Below, piece after piece: positions 23,158-35,118 of a stretch of 64,000 nucleotides of DNA (its first letter is position 1; each line of letters begins with the position of its first letter). Source of the DNA: Lytechinus variegatus (taxonomy: Eukaryota; Echinodermata; Echinoidea; Temnopleuroida; Toxopneustidae); the NCBI RefSeq assembly GCF_018143015.1, contig NC_054756.1, forward strand, positions 14,640,902-14,704,901. The letters are read 5' to 3'. Position numbers and translations under genes: made by a program. The notes under the pieces are model-generated. The model made no database searches and was not told the origin of the DNA. It worked only from the letters and a program-made list of their open reading frames with translations.

Positions 23158-23900
23158 GGCCAGGCGCCGGGATCAGCCTTTTTGCAATGGGAATATATAA
23201 CACTATATAGAATGAGATCGTAAATTGTCACAAATATGAAACGATTCGTGTCTCGCTATAAAATAAAGAGATATAAAACAGGGTATACTCTGTTTCATTA
23301 CATTAGACAATGAGGCGACCTTCCGTTTTGATTTTGTTATTATTGCTATCAAAAAATCCAACTAACTCTGTTCCTGAAGGGTTCTTAATGTATATCATTA
23401 GTACTTCGTAGTGAATTTTGAGATCCCTCTCGTCGACCCGGATTCGCGCCACTGCTTTGTGATATGTTCAGATAAAAGTCATCTGAAATTCATATAAGAT
23501 TGCTGTCTAGTCGTTGCCAATCAAATACTGCTTATAAAAAGACGTATAGCAGAACAGTAATCTGTTTATGATGTGTACATAATGGTCAGGCGCCGAGGTT
23601 GAGCTTTTTGCAGCGAGAAACTCCATTACACCATAAAATTTGATTTTAAATCGTCAAAAAATATGAAAAGATTGCGGTCTTGCCATTGAAGAGTACTGAA
23701 GAAAATATATTACTTCATAACAATAGACGAGGAGACGACCTTCCGGTCCAACTAATGAAGTGAAATATAAAAGCAAACGATCTATTTCATTACGTTAGAC
23801 AATGGGGCGACCTCCCATTTGTTGTAATTGGTATCAACAAATCCCATATAAATCTTATTTCCAAAGGGTTCTTAATGTATATAAGTACGTAATTCTTGAA
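23158..23900 (+). repeat. Threefold-repeated block upstream of the EGF-FAMeT gene
   Basis: GGCCAGGCGCCGGGATCAGC at 23158 recurs as GGTCAGGCGCCGAGGTTGAG at about 23583. The segment TTACATTAGACAATGAGGCG, then ACCTTCCG (about 23299) recurs near 23710 and again near 23788 (TTACGTTAGACAATGGGGCG). AGGGTTCTTAATGTATAT occurs at about 23378 and 23867. A TATATAAG lies about 105 bp before the start codon in the last copy; whether it is a working TATA box is untested. Confidence 0.65.
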
Positions 23901-23986
23901 AACTATCTCATAGTAATCTCTTAAGCACAACTGACAACATACGTTTAAGCGGAGAAATTTGACAATAAAGTTCTTGTTCATGCAGG

Positions 23987-24047
23987 ATGTTCTATTCTCA
24001 TATTCTTGTACAAATTGCAATGGTTCTGTTATTTATTGGACCAAATG
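23987..24047 (+). CDS. EGF-FAMeT gene exon 1, signal peptide
   Basis: ATG at 23987, hydrophobic 20-residue leader, donor AATG|GTAAAG. Too short to stand out alone; accepted because its phase matches exon 2 and it supplies the only secretory leader nearby. Confidence 0.72.
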
Positions 24048-27000
24048 GTAAAGTATAATTTTTTTTAATTCCAAATTGTTTGGCCAGAAATTAGTAGAAA
24101 TTCATTTTAATTGGGCATACAGTGACAATGCTGATTAAAATGTAAGTAAACGCAATATAACTTAATGATTCTCAGTAAATTAAGCGTGGTTGTTTAAACT
24201 GTCAGACAATTATTGTAAAATTCATAGTAATATGCGTTTTATGAAAATCTAAAACAGTGTTTTTATTGTGTAACTAATTGCTTTTTTACTTCGGTCGCAT
24301 AACCTTGTTTTCAAGCTTGTCATAATTAATTTTAGTGTCACAACCTTGGGTCTAACTTAATCAAACCTGGACATCTTGAAGGTTTATCAAGCATCGCTGA
24401 TGATCTTGCACGAGTTTCAGGTCTAATGACCAAGGTCAAAGACCATAGATCAGTGATCTTTGTCCAAGTTAGGGTATCAATAATGCAATCTTATCCACGA
24501 TTAAGTTTTCGAAATGCCATCATAATTTTTTAGAATATGCAGGCCTATTTCTTGGAACATCACTGGCAATCTTACATTCGTTGCCGATCACATGATCAAG
24601 GTTTAATCTCAGTTAGGGTCAATGAATTCTTACCACTTTGTATAAAAATCAAACAAAGTGAATATTTTGAAATTTGTAGAAAGTAAAAGTCACTGTTCTA
24701 TAAAATTTTCATATCATTATGACATATTAAATAACAAAAATGGACGAATAAAATTCAGGTCACTAGGCAAAGGTCAAATATCAAATCATGGATACTCGTT
24801 GGATCCATGATCAAATGAGTAGAACAACATTTGGATTCCATCATCAAATGAAAGTTTCTTTTATAATATAACAATTTTCTGGAGACCCAGGGGTGCACCG
24901 CTGTAATAAAACAATTTGAGACTTCATAATCAGTATGAATAAGCTCTGGCTATTAATGAGGGCAATGTGACAGAATTATCCGACGATCTTCTCACCAACC
25001 ATTGTGACGATGTATTTGCTAGTACCGAGACAAGCCTGTCCGGAGATGTAAATGTTCTGTCTTTTGCTTGCAGTGATAAGTCACATAAAGCTATATAATC
25101 TCAAAATATTACCGAATTGATGCAAGCCTAAAAAAGTTATATGTTAATGACGGTAAAAACAGCGTTAATAATTGGATTTATATATATGTAGAGCCTTTAC
25201 AGACGATATAAAGCGTTGTAGATACATATACATGTTTAAAGCGAGTTGATGATAGAGGTGGGTTTTTTTTTTACAAAATAGGTTTTTTATAGATCAAAGG
25301 CGGTAATGAGAGTCGTATTCTGGAGGGAGCCCCCCCCCCACAAGAGGAGGGGTAAGAGATGAAACAGAATTCAATACATACTTCTTCTTCTTTCATTCTA
25401 GATTTCGAAATGACATAGGAAAGGGCAAATGTAGAATGAAGAGTGTACACTGCAAAAACTGCGGTGTTACTTTAATACCAGTCCGGAATATAGGCCACAC
25501 CAGAGAAGTGTTGAAACAACACCGCTTTGAAATTAAATCGATGTTATTTTAACACCAACTGGTATTTTGTCGAGAATAAGTCCAAAACCAAACGGGTGTT
25601 GTTTTTAACACTTCTCTGGTGTGGTCATATAATAGATTCCAGACTGGTGTAACACCGTAGTTTTGCAGCATAGGCCTGTTATTTTTTTTGTTGTTGAAAC
25701 AGTAAAGATTTGTCGCAAGGGAATATACCCCTATTTTTGCCTATCTTTTCAGAAGCAGATGAGTCTAATTTGCGTGTCATCTGCCCATCGGGAAGAAAAA
25801 CACTCCAAGTTCAAATCAGTCCGTCCTCGACAGTGGGGAGACTTCTCGCTGGATTCAATGTTAATATCGATTCGGCAGCAGTCGCTTGCACCGAGCAAGG
25901 TATATCTGTTTTTATTGATTCTTCGTTTCTTATTTCATTTTGGAAAGTTCATTTATTTTATCACATTTTTACTGTAATGTTGTGTTATCTCGCCGGCCTG
26001 TGCTAGCTGTGTATTCTCTTGGCTTCGCGCACTAGCCATCCTACTCGTAGTTTGTGGTATTTTCTATTGACTTTGAGGATAGCTGCAGTCTTCTGACAGT
26101 CTTTCTTTCGGCTAGTCAGAGAACAGTGGAATTCCAATGGAATGTTCGCTCTGTTCATGCTGGAAAGCTACTGCAGGGCGTTCGCCATTTTATATGATAT
26201 TATTTAGCCATAATAGCTATGGCGTACGTTGAGAACAACGGTGGTATACTCTTGAAAACTCGAAAGTATGTTGCATACAGGTCAGGTTTCCGCAAAGTGC
26301 GCCTGTCATCCATTGCGGACGATGGCTGACCTGAGACTAGCATAGTTTCAAAATCAGGATGTTTTAACAAAATTGATACAAAGGATCCACATCAGTATTT
26401 ATTAAACATTGTAAATAACATCATTTCGGGCATTAGCATAATTAATATTACCCATACTTTTTAAGTTTCAAACAGTCACCAGACGCAATCGCACGTGTTC
26501 AAACTGTTCAGCGGTTCCTCGTGCATATAATTCTTACTAATGCCCTCTGTCGCGTGGGTTATTTGTATTTTATCATTATTACAGGTCCCTGTCAAAATGG
26601 AGGAAAGGAAGTCGTTGCTCAAGGATACATTGCATCATGCGATTGTCCCTTTGGTATAAGTACTCGTTATTGTGAATGTAAGTTTTACAATGTCGTTCGT
26701 TGTATAGTCGGGTTTGAAGCCAGCCCCGAAGCCGGATCAGACACGGCAATTCTGCACTATGTAAGCACAGGTCGATATCTGCGCACACGAATACTTAAAT
26801 GCATGCATGCACGCAATATTGCTCAGCGCTGGCCGACGTGGCTCGTCTAGATCTGGATATGCTGTTTACAAGGGTCCAGGAGGTGGGAGAGAATATACCT
26901 GCGTATTCCTTTGTGAAGTTTAGACCATTTTGGGTTATTGCTGCCATATGGTTTTCATTTCCATATAGCATCACAGTCACACCTAGCACTGTGCGCTGCG

Positions 27001-30000
27001 TGCGCCTGCACGTGATGTCGACCCTGAAGCTAGAAATTTAGCCTGTACCGATAGATGGCGCACCATTGTGAATCAACCGAAGTAACTCTAGTACGTTCAT
27101 GTGGGCTGCTTGGGTGATGATAGACGGGCTTTAAAAATAATATTCCCGAAATGTTTCAAACAGTAATAGATAACAGACAAGCTTCTGCATGGCTGTACTT
27201 TCAGTTAAATTTCGATTCTTGGGCGCGCGTAATCCGGCTAGCAGAGCATTGTGGGTTTGGGCGAAATTTCATCCAAGGATCAGTGTTTTTGTCCGGCAAG
27301 CCGAGTCTGATCTGCGAGCTAGGGCAGCAGGTAAACGCGACGCAGTATAATTTGCGGGCCCAGTTTGCTCTAAGAGGCGGGTCTGCCCCCCGGGGGGGGG
27401 GGGGCACTCGACCAAAAAAGTAGTAGGGGTGTGCCGCGGGCGAGACAAAAAACGGGGGCCTTGGAGCGGGCTTATTGTGAAAAGGAGGGTCCTCGGAACG
27501 AGCTTCTGAAGTACAATTTTGTGAAAAAGGGGGTCCTTGGAACGGATCGCCAGCGTGAGTACGTGAGTATGCACCCCTATGAAACGGACAGGCGTGCATG
27601 ATGCAGCTAGCGCGGCCTCCGCCGGGTGCGCTCGCGCAGAGACGATGGTCTGACAGCGCTCGGCGGCCGCTTTTCACCAAAATTGCAGCAGATCGATGCG
27701 ACCGGAACGGCGTAACGAAAAATATGCGAAGCTTTCGAACGGATTTCTTTCTTCTTTTTTCTCGATAAGAACAAAATGCTATGCCTTGGAGCGGCTTTCT
27801 TTGTTTTTTTTCTCAATAAGACAAAAATGCTATGCCTTGGAACGGAAATTTGGGTGTAAAAATGGGGGTCCCCTCCGCGGCACATACCCACTATGCACTA
27901 TATACTGAGTAACCCCCCCGGGGGTCTGCCCCGCTAGCCGCGGTAGGCCTAGCGTACGTGTAAACAAGGTAATAGCGACTTTTCGCTGGACAACGCGAAC
28001 CTACCTTTACGACGGTAGTTGATTTTGGTAGAGACTTTTGGGCTGGTCGTAAATAACTGTCCTGCAATGCAAATTGTGTGACATAAGAATTTGTTTACCT
28101 TTTGCATCCGCAACGTACGTTCAATCTGCGGTTAGTGTGCTACTATGGTAACAGCGACATTTCCGATTTAGGACGAATTTCTAGAGCCACATTTGGGTCC
28201 TCCTAGAGCTCGAGGAAGCCGCCGGGGGGGGGGGGGCACTTCCATTATTGACGAGTGGATACCATGCGCGACCACGCGTAAAAAGGGATTTAAAAAATAC
28301 TATTTCAAATACAAAAAAAAATGAATAATTTTCGTTAAGAGAGCTACGTGTTTACGGTCAAATTTCCAATATTTGTTAAGGGTAGGATTACACACGCCAA
28401 TACTTGTTGAGGGATGCATTTTCATAATATGAGAATGACTTGTATATAGGGTACTTTCTAAACCCCATGGTCGCGCCTGGTATTATCTCGTCAATGGAAG
28501 TGCCCCCCCCGGAATTTGAAATCTAATCCCCTTTCGGGGGAAAGTAGAACATAATGCCCACCATGAACACGGGTATAATGTCCTTCACATTGTGAGCGAG
28601 ATGGTTTGCCGTTTGTGTAGGAGGAGTCAACAAACGAAATAAAGATAATCCGGATCGTCTTTGGACAGATTTGCTATGCATGCAGATAACGCATGCGTAA
28701 TGGTTTAGCTGGAGAGGTGAATATGATCCACGGATTTAATTGCTAGCGATCCACCAATAATCCACGTTAGATGCAATATCGATTCGATGAACTGTAATAA
28801 TAATTCACTTTATATGACATTGTAATCGATTTGTAGTCAAGATCCAAACCCTCAAGGCTCAGGCCAAGAACAAGAAACCATGAAATTTTTTCGGGGTCCA
28901 TGGCCCTCTACATGGCAGAGTTTGTTTTTTTCCCCTGGGGAGGGGGTCATCCTTAAGATTACAGTTTATAAAACTTCGCAAGGACGAATTCCAAACCCAT
29001 CGCTTGTCTATAGGTTGCCTAAGATATGAGGCCCACTGATTATATTTGGAAGCTAAGGTCTCACCTGGCATGCGGTAGAAACGGCATAAACTTTGTATTG
29101 CCGTGATGATTTGTAAATGTTACCTTTCACCGTATGGAATCTTTGATCGGCCCCATTATTTATTCATTGTGTGTACAGATCAGTGCATGACACGCTCTAG
29201 ACATATTTTTGACTTGGGGACTTTTCCACTGCGAAAGCTTGAGAGTTCTAGATCTCGTGTCGCATTCACACATCGTGGTCAAGGCACCCTTATTATCCTA
29301 GCAAAGGAGACGACTTGCAGACCATCGAATACAATGGTGGTATTTGGTGAGTATGGTTGATACAATGTCAGTGCCGTGTTTATTTCATTAATAGCGAGCT
29401 TTCGCAATTGCAACGGGACGTTATTTTCTACAACGAAGTAAATCTAATGAAAATGTCCGTCAAATCACGATAGAATAGCGAAGCGATGACATGAGTTGCC
29501 ATGGTGTCATGGCAGCCTGGTTCTAAACAAATGAACCCTCAGAATGTGTGTTTCTCTTGAAAGAAAATGGCTGCTATCGGAATTCCATCGCTTGCAACAT
29601 ATTTTTCAGAAGAGCCAAAGTCATACAAATGTGTTCAGACGATCGTCAGCTGTGACTCTGTTTAGATCCAGCTCGCCGTGACACCATGGCAACCGACGTC
29701 ACACTTCGGTACTCTATGGGCAGCTTAGAGGTCTTTGTGGAATTAGCGGACCGGGAGAGCTGATCCTAGTAAGATTTGACGAAAATTGCAAATACGTCGT
29801 TGTCCCGAGTCCAGGACGACAATGCTGTTTTGATTCACAAATTTTCGACAAAGGCTACTTTGCATTCTCAACGTTCCAGAAACGTCTGCGTAGTGTTTGC
29901 GAAAACTCCTTATTGAGAATAAAAAAGGTCAGGTATTTTATATCGGATTTGAAAGGTTTGACAGGATTTTAATAAGTGGCGTGATAAGTGATTTTCTGAC

Positions 30001-32944
30001 ACAGTGCCCTGATATGAAAAAAATTATCAATATTCATTTACAGTAACAGTAAATCTTTAAATAAATGACATGCATAAATTTACAGTACTCATGGTTGTCC
30101 AGGGTATTTTTGTGATACAGAATTCTTAAATTTTGTTTATCTTACTTTTGTGTTTTGCTCACTGATTACCAGACCACAGAGGTGGGAGACTTCAAAAAAC
30201 ATAAAGAACAATTGTATTATAACTTATGTTTTCGTAATTTAATTCCAGAAGTTTCGCAGAAAAAAGAATAACCAGAAAATATTCGGTAAACTCGGCTAAG
30301 CCTCGTTGAATGAAGTAATAGTAAGCTCTCGATTGTCTGCGACTGCAACTTAGTCCGAGTTCATCGGAAGTGGTGACACCGCTCGTTCAGTATCACGTTC
30401 GTACATTGATGAAAACACTTTTGATTTAAGTCGACGTATCCGTACCAGGCCACAGCATATACCAGTGTGATAGCAAGCGGGCCGATGCTCGGCCGGAGAA
30501 TCAGGCGTAGTATCACGCTACGAACCAGTGGGGGGACTGTGGGTTTAACATTTGCACTCTTGCGCAAAAAGCCGAAAAAACAGTTTTTTGGAAATAGAAT
30601 ATCAATTACCTATCGGATATGTAGTGTCTGAAAACAGGACACACTAAATGTAATGCAAAAGTTGGTAACAAGCAGTACTTTGCAGTTTATTAGACCTGTT
30701 GAATCAACGAAGCATGCGCTCCCAAATTCCTTAATCTCGTACGTCCACATGGCTCGTCACAGAAAGCGAAAGATCTAATAATCCATTCAACTCGGCCTTG
30801 CCTCGTTTAATTGAATATTTCATCTTTTACCTCATGAAGTATTTCATTATTTGTTTTGTATGACGCCTAAAATTAGATCTTTTTTTTAAAATTTGGATGC
30901 AAAAGTGCAGTGTGAGTGTCATCCGCTGATGGTTGCATGCACGCGCTCTGCAAATTCGAGAGTTGTGTGTGTTTTTTATGTATCGTCTGTGCATCTCCGT
31001 GATCTTGACGCGCGTGCTATGAGAAAATCCTATAGATCCAAAATTGCATGAATGATGACGACATTATAAATGGGCTGGATGATCGATATCAAACAACCAA
31101 TCAAATGAATTTATTTCTTAGTGTCATATAAAGAAAGATGGAGAATGATTGGAAAAAATCAAGGGGCAATGACCACTTTATTTCGTGCGTATTCGGACTA
31201 ATAATTATAACACGATGTGAGCCTACCGACTGGGTGATCAGCGAAACACAATAATTACATTGCTGTGGTCGCGATCAGCCAGACTGCAGAGTCCTATATG
31301 CTAATGAGCAAATAAGCAAGATTTATTCTAACCCTATCGTGGCTGAATTCACCTCGCTGCACAATCTCGTGAACTGTGTGACTTTCTTTCTCAAAGAATT
31401 CAACCACTTTATCTTCAAGTTAAATTAACTTTCATTGCATCATTTGGAAGAGTAGATGTTACTCTTTTAAAATGGTCATTTATTTCAAATGCAATAATTT
31501 GATAGGAAAATCTTAGGCCTGAAATGATGTCTCAAAATGGAAGTTTGTTACCCTGTTTCCTCTCGCAAATTGTGAAAAACTTTTTTGGGCGAAAAAGACA
31601 TGTATCATCGTAAAGCTCATTCTCTGTACCTTCTCACAATTAATGTCACTCTTCCTATGTCATGTGGCACCTTGAAAATGGGTCAGGATCCAGCAACAAG
31701 ATTCAAGACGAGATTTTTGAAATTTCTGAGTAGCATGAAATCCAAAGTTCCAATTGGCTGGATAATGATTCAAAACAACATGCCTGGGTAATTTGAAGAG
31801 ATATGATGAGTGTGACCTACGCCTTGGACTGGAACAGCCGTAGGAAATTTTAGTGGACATGTAATCTCTTTGACCAATCGTTATTTGTTATTAGATTTCG
31901 AAGAAATTTTCAGCATTTTGCGCTGAATTGTACTCTATTTTTATTTATGCATAATTGTTTTCAGCCCGGAGTTCCCCTTCAAGAGATTTCTTTTGTAATT
32001 GTCTCTTATAATTAATTATTATTTTGTTTAGCACCCGCTTTTGTGTATATAAATTTATATAATTTTTTTTACTAAATAATAATATTTTAAGTACGTGTTA
32101 TCATTAATCTATCATCTTTTCTCATGTTACCTTGACTGGACCTCTAGGAAGAACAGAGCCGTTATATCAATGGCTCTGAATAGAGTGATCCATCAGTATA
32201 TTTTTATGTGCATGTTTATATATTTATATTTAATATCATAGCTTGTGCAATGTATTTTATTGTGATTTTTTATACGGTAAATAAAACCAAACCAAACCAA
32301 AGTTTCTCGTGCACTCTCCCCGGGTCCATGGTGGCATGTCTCACACAAGCAGGTCTCTGGTAGCCCAGATGAGAGGCGCGCAAGGATCGCATTAGCGAAA
32401 TATGATTTGAACAAAACTGAAGCTAACACAATTTCCTGATGCATAATGCTCATAAAATGTTTAAATGATATTGGATTCTGACTCCCTGTATAAAAGGTTC
32501 ACCTTATTGGTCAGGCCAAGAACGAAAAGTAAAATGGAGATTTGGTTGCCGCTTAGTCAGTTCGTAATTGCAAACCTGTTAGGATGATTCAAGTGCATAT
32601 TGAACGAGATGTATACCAAATAACCATTCTTCTCTCATCTTTACGCAGGGATATGTCAACAAGGAAAATTGAACATGTTAAGAACTGTGTTCGACCGTGT
32701 TTATATTGAATTCAATGGAGGGAATGATGAGGAGATAAGATGTGATGGCACAGGTGATAACCGGTATTGGATAGATTTCAAGGATAATTTATATAAACTA
32801 GGCCATATCGGCGATCCCCAACCTCTAATGCAATGGACAGACGACCTACTATTTGACATAACATATGTTGGAATCTTTCAAAACACAGCCAATTCAATGA
32901 CAACTTTTGTGAATTTCGACATTCCATGTAGTTTAAGACCATGA
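23987..32944 (+). CDS. Secreted EGF-like plus FAMeT-domain-like protein, five exons, complete
   Basis: Exons 23987-24047, 25753-25899, 26585-26677, 29179-29346 and 32649-32944 join to 765 nt (254 aa). All four introns are phase 1, as is usual for shuffled extracellular modules. Residues 1-20 form a signal peptide (MFYSHILVQIAMVLLFIGPN). Residues 21-69 are an unrecognised segment with one Cys near its start. Residues 68-101 resemble an EGF domain: CTEQGPCQNGG, then SCDCPFG and YCE; the usual third Cys after NGG is replaced by Lys. Residues 103-254 resemble the farnesoic acid O-methyltransferase (FAMeT) fold, with RYWIDFKDNLYKLG, LMQWTD and ITYVGIFQ as in that family's FWI.WKDG, F.W.D and VNYVG motifs. 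No membrane anchor. The FAMeT domain in secreted animal proteins is a binding module of uncertain role, so no enzyme activity is claimed. Confidence 0.78.
24048..25447 (+). other. EGF-FAMeT intron 1, first part
   Basis: AT-rich. A diverged inverted-repeat remnant with GTGGTTGTTTAAACTG...AAACAGTGTTTTTATTGTG lies at about 24185-24275, related to 34764-34980. The CAAGGTCAAAGACCATAGAT region near 24430 resembles a dispersed repeat. No further exon seen. Confidence 0.5.
25448..25670. mobile_element. MITE of the CACTGCAAAAACT family, second copy
   Basis: Starts CACTGCAAAAACTGCGGTGT and ends ACCGTAGTTTTGCAG; TA flanks both ends, as expected for a Tc1/mariner-type insertion. It lies only about 80 bp before the acceptor of exon 2 of the EGF-FAMeT gene. 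Confidence 0.85.
25753..25899 (+). CDS. EGF-FAMeT gene exon 2
   Basis: Acceptor CTATCTTTTCAG, donor GAGCAAG|GTATAT. 147 nt, phase 1-1. Encodes a segment with VICPSGRKTLQVQI and NVNIDSAAVACTEQ, the latter holding the first Cys of the EGF-like module. I do not recognise the rest. Confidence 0.75.
26585..26677 (+). CDS. EGF-FAMeT gene exon 3, EGF-like
   Basis: Acceptor TATCATTATTACAG, donor GTGAAT|GTAAGT. 93 nt, phase 1-1, encoding GPCQNGGKEVVAQG, SCDCPFGISTRYCE. Clear EGF core. Confidence 0.82.
27388..27922. mobile_element. Poly-C/G-tipped MITE, target duplication GGTCTGCC
   Basis: Begins CCCCGGGGGGGG and ends CCCCCCCGGGG. The 8-bp GGTCTGCC flanks it (27380-27387, 27923-27930). Internally TGTGCCGCGGGCGAGACAAA-type and CCTTGGAGCGG-type units repeat, and GTGCCGCGG pairs with CCGCGGCAC near the other end. 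Confidence 0.85.
28223..28512. mobile_element. Poly-G-tipped MITE, same family as 6671-7228
   Basis: GGGGGCACTTCCATTATTGA, then CGAGTGGATACCATGCGCG at the left; inverse GGTCGCGCCTGGTATTATCT, then CGTCAATGGAAGTGCCCC at the right. Matches both ends of the element in HNMT intron 2. Target duplication not clear. Confidence 0.8.
29179..29346 (+). CDS. EGF-FAMeT gene exon 4
   Basis: Acceptor TTGTGTGTACAG, donor GTATTTG|GTGAGT. 168 nt, phase 1-1. Encodes the first half of the FAMeT-like region: HIFDLGTFPL, SRVAFTHRGQGTLIIL, TMVVFG. Confidence 0.8.
29477..29704. mobile_element. Palindromic MITE with GTTGCCATGGTGTCATGGC arms
   Basis: GAGTTGCCATGGTGTCATGG at the left pairs with CCGTGACACCATGGCAACCG at the right; the TGACGT flanking steps also pair. 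Second copy at 42618-42858. EGF-FAMeT intron 4. Confidence 0.85.
29705..32648 (+). other. EGF-FAMeT intron 4, remainder
   Basis: Mostly unique-looking AT-rich DNA. A TTGATTCACAAATTTTCGAC segment near 29830 is shared with the hairpin at 42917-43196, and a decayed half of the 21834 MITE lies at 31890-31980. No additional exon was recognised. Confidence 0.5.
32649..32944 (+). CDS. EGF-FAMeT gene exon 5, C-terminal
   Basis: Acceptor CTTTACGCAG; stop TGA at 32942-32944. Encodes 97 complete codons plus stop with RYWIDFKDNLYKLGHIG, LMQWTDDLLFDITYVGIF. These carry the strongest FAMeT-like signal. Confidence 0.82.
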
Positions 32945-34527
32945 AGAGATGTTAGTTCATTTTATGAGTTTTATTAACCCTTAATCGCCGGAGGAATCAC
33001 CCCCCCCAACACCCATATATTCCGCGACCATTCCGCTGCCGGTGAGTGAAATTTTTCGACCACGCCGCTCGCTAACCTTTTGTCGTGCATCTTTTGGGAC
33101 CACGATGCCCGGGTATGCGGCTGAAAAATTACGCAACATTACGTAGGTCCGTGTCAAAACCAAAATTTGTCCTGAAACATGTAAAACGTGATTTTGTGTC
33201 CAAAATGTAAATTAGTTTTCTCATATGATTGTTTTTACCTTCATCACCTGAAATTAATTGATTTGAGCATCATTATGCTTTAAAAAAGTTTCTGCTCTCA
33301 ATTTGGCGAAAAACGAAGAAAAATCAAAAGGTCGAAAAACTCAGAGATGCATAAGAAATTGATTAAACAGTGAAATACATAAGACATTCATTTTCAAACC
33401 ATTTTTGTTAATTTGTAACAGTTAGCAATGTATAATAACAAGAAATTAGATCTAAAAGCAAAATTTACGCATAAAGTAGCATAATCAATTCCTATAAAAA
33501 TATCATTTATATAATTAACCATGCAGCCTTAATTCATATGAAAAAACCCTAATTTAGATATTAACCATGCAGCCTTGTATAAATCTGACTCAGTTATCAT
33601 GTCAATTTTCCGCTCGATCGGTGGCCGACTTTCAAGGTGTGTGATGGGGGGGGGGGGGTGATAAAACCCGCAAAGCTAACACCAAAAAAGTCCCACCAGG
33701 TTATAAGATAACGCCACAGGGACAAATCATGTGATATCGAACACCTTTCGATTTTTTTGCCAGAAATTAGAAACAAAGATAAATGGTCGAAGGTAACCTT
33801 ACATTGCGTAATTCTTGAAATGCCATAGATCAAACAGTGGGTGATTTCAAATCCGGTGTTGGCGTTGATTGCTTCCCCTAGCTCCAAAACCTATTCTGAG
33901 TTTGTAAAACTGATCCAGATCACAATGTTGACATCTCAACAACTAGTGAGTGACTTTTCAGGACCATCTCCATTTTATGTCCGGTGCAGTTATACACCAA
34001 CACAAGAACGGTCAACACGGAACTTGAAATCACCCGTTATAAATGAACAATTTGATTACCCAAGCTTCGGAGAAGATTTTTTTTTATTGCTAATTGTCAT
34101 GAAGGGCATTTGACAATACATTATTTATGATCTTGACAGCTTTCTGAATCGTGGGTGCGAAAAATCAATTCTATACTAGGTAGAAACCCATTCACTGGCA
34201 ACTCCGAACGACTTCCACTCCGGCATATTTTGCATGAAGTCTAAAGACCCACACCAGAGCCAAAGGTGAATATGAAAAATGAAAACTCGAACTGTAGGCT
34301 ACAAAGCACTACAATATATTCAATACTTGCCAGCTGAGTATTTCGCTTTTATGAACTCATATTAACTGTTTGGACAAGAGGCTTAATTTATCGAGCTTTT
34401 AACAACCTATTTGATTAATTTGTGAGGTAAAATATAACAAGTACATGAATAATGTGAAGTATAAAACGAATACCTTTATAGGATAGACCATGAAAGCCGA
34501 GATGGCTTATTTCCACGAGGTCCTAAC
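32945..34527. other. Intergenic, no gene recognised
   Basis: Contains a short direct repeat (ATTAACCATGCAGCCTT at about 33515 and 33560) and poly-G tracts near 33640. A 90-codon open frame at 33841-34113 has no recognisable motif. Confidence 0.5.
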
Positions 34528-34717
34528 CAGTGGCGTACCTAGAATTTTCCACATGGGGGAGCAAAAATTTGACAAGCAAAAAAAAAAAGAAAGTCTTTCA
34601 AGCTCGTCAGGGGGGGGGGGGGGCAGGGATACGTCCTTTACATGGGTGGTACTTGTGGCTCGTCAGGGGTGGGGGGGGGGCAGACTGCCCCCTCTGCCCC
34701 CCGTAGGTACGCTAGTG
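34528..34717. mobile_element. Short hAT-like MITE, CAGTGGCGTACCTAG ends, target duplication GTCCTAAC
   Basis: CAGTGGCGTACCTAG at the left and GTAGGTACGCTAGTG at the right are inverse; GTCCTAAC flanks both (34520-34527, 34718-34725). Interior has poly-G, TTTGACAAGC and TCAAGCTCGTCAGGGG motifs as in 54765-55087. Confidence 0.9.
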
Positions 34718-34763
34718 GTCCTAACATAAGTAATTAATTGCAATCCTTTAGCTTCAAACTTAC

Positions 34764-34980
34764 ACAGTAAAAATAAATTATACAACCCTGTTTACTATAT
34801 GAACCTTTCAGTAATTGTTTAAACAATTTAAACAATTGTTTAAATCTTCAGCAACATAGTTTATTTTCAATATCTAATCGTCAATAAATTAAACATGATT
34901 GTTTAAATGGTTAAACAAATACTGTAAGTTATATAGTAAACAGCGTTGTATAAAATCTTAAACAGCGTTTTTACTCTGTA
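34764..34980. mobile_element. TA-flanked MITE with AGTAAAAA ends
   Basis: CAGTAAAAATAAATTATACA, then ACCCTGTTTACTATAT at the left; ATATAGTAAACAGCGTTGTA and GTTTTTACTCTG at the right. Interior holds repeated TTGTTTAAA palindromes. Noncoding. Confidence 0.75.
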
Positions 34981-35069
34981 ATGTATCACAGTGTGAGAAG
35001 GATTTTGATTACATATAATTATGTTTGTAGTAGGAAAAAATAGTCTCATTATTTTTAGATGTAAATATT

Positions 35070-35118
35070 TGTGTGTGTGTGTATATATATATGTGTATAT
35101 ATATAAATATATATATAG
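35070..35118. repeat. GT/TA dinucleotide microsatellite
   Basis: (GT)n followed by (TA)n, pure simple repeat. Confidence 0.9.

Larger units (their letters stand above)
26678..29178 (+). other. EGF-FAMeT intron 3
   Basis: Contains two poly-G/C-tipped elements (27388-27922 and 28223-28512). Apart from these I recognise nothing. Confidence 0.55.

Noticed and set aside
27201-27680. 159-codon minus-strand frame rich in Pro and Arg
   Set aside because: Lies across a poly-G-tipped MITE and its GC-rich flank; no domain.
33841-34113. 90-codon plus-strand frame
   Set aside because: No recognisable motif and no consistent splice phase with the gene upstream.
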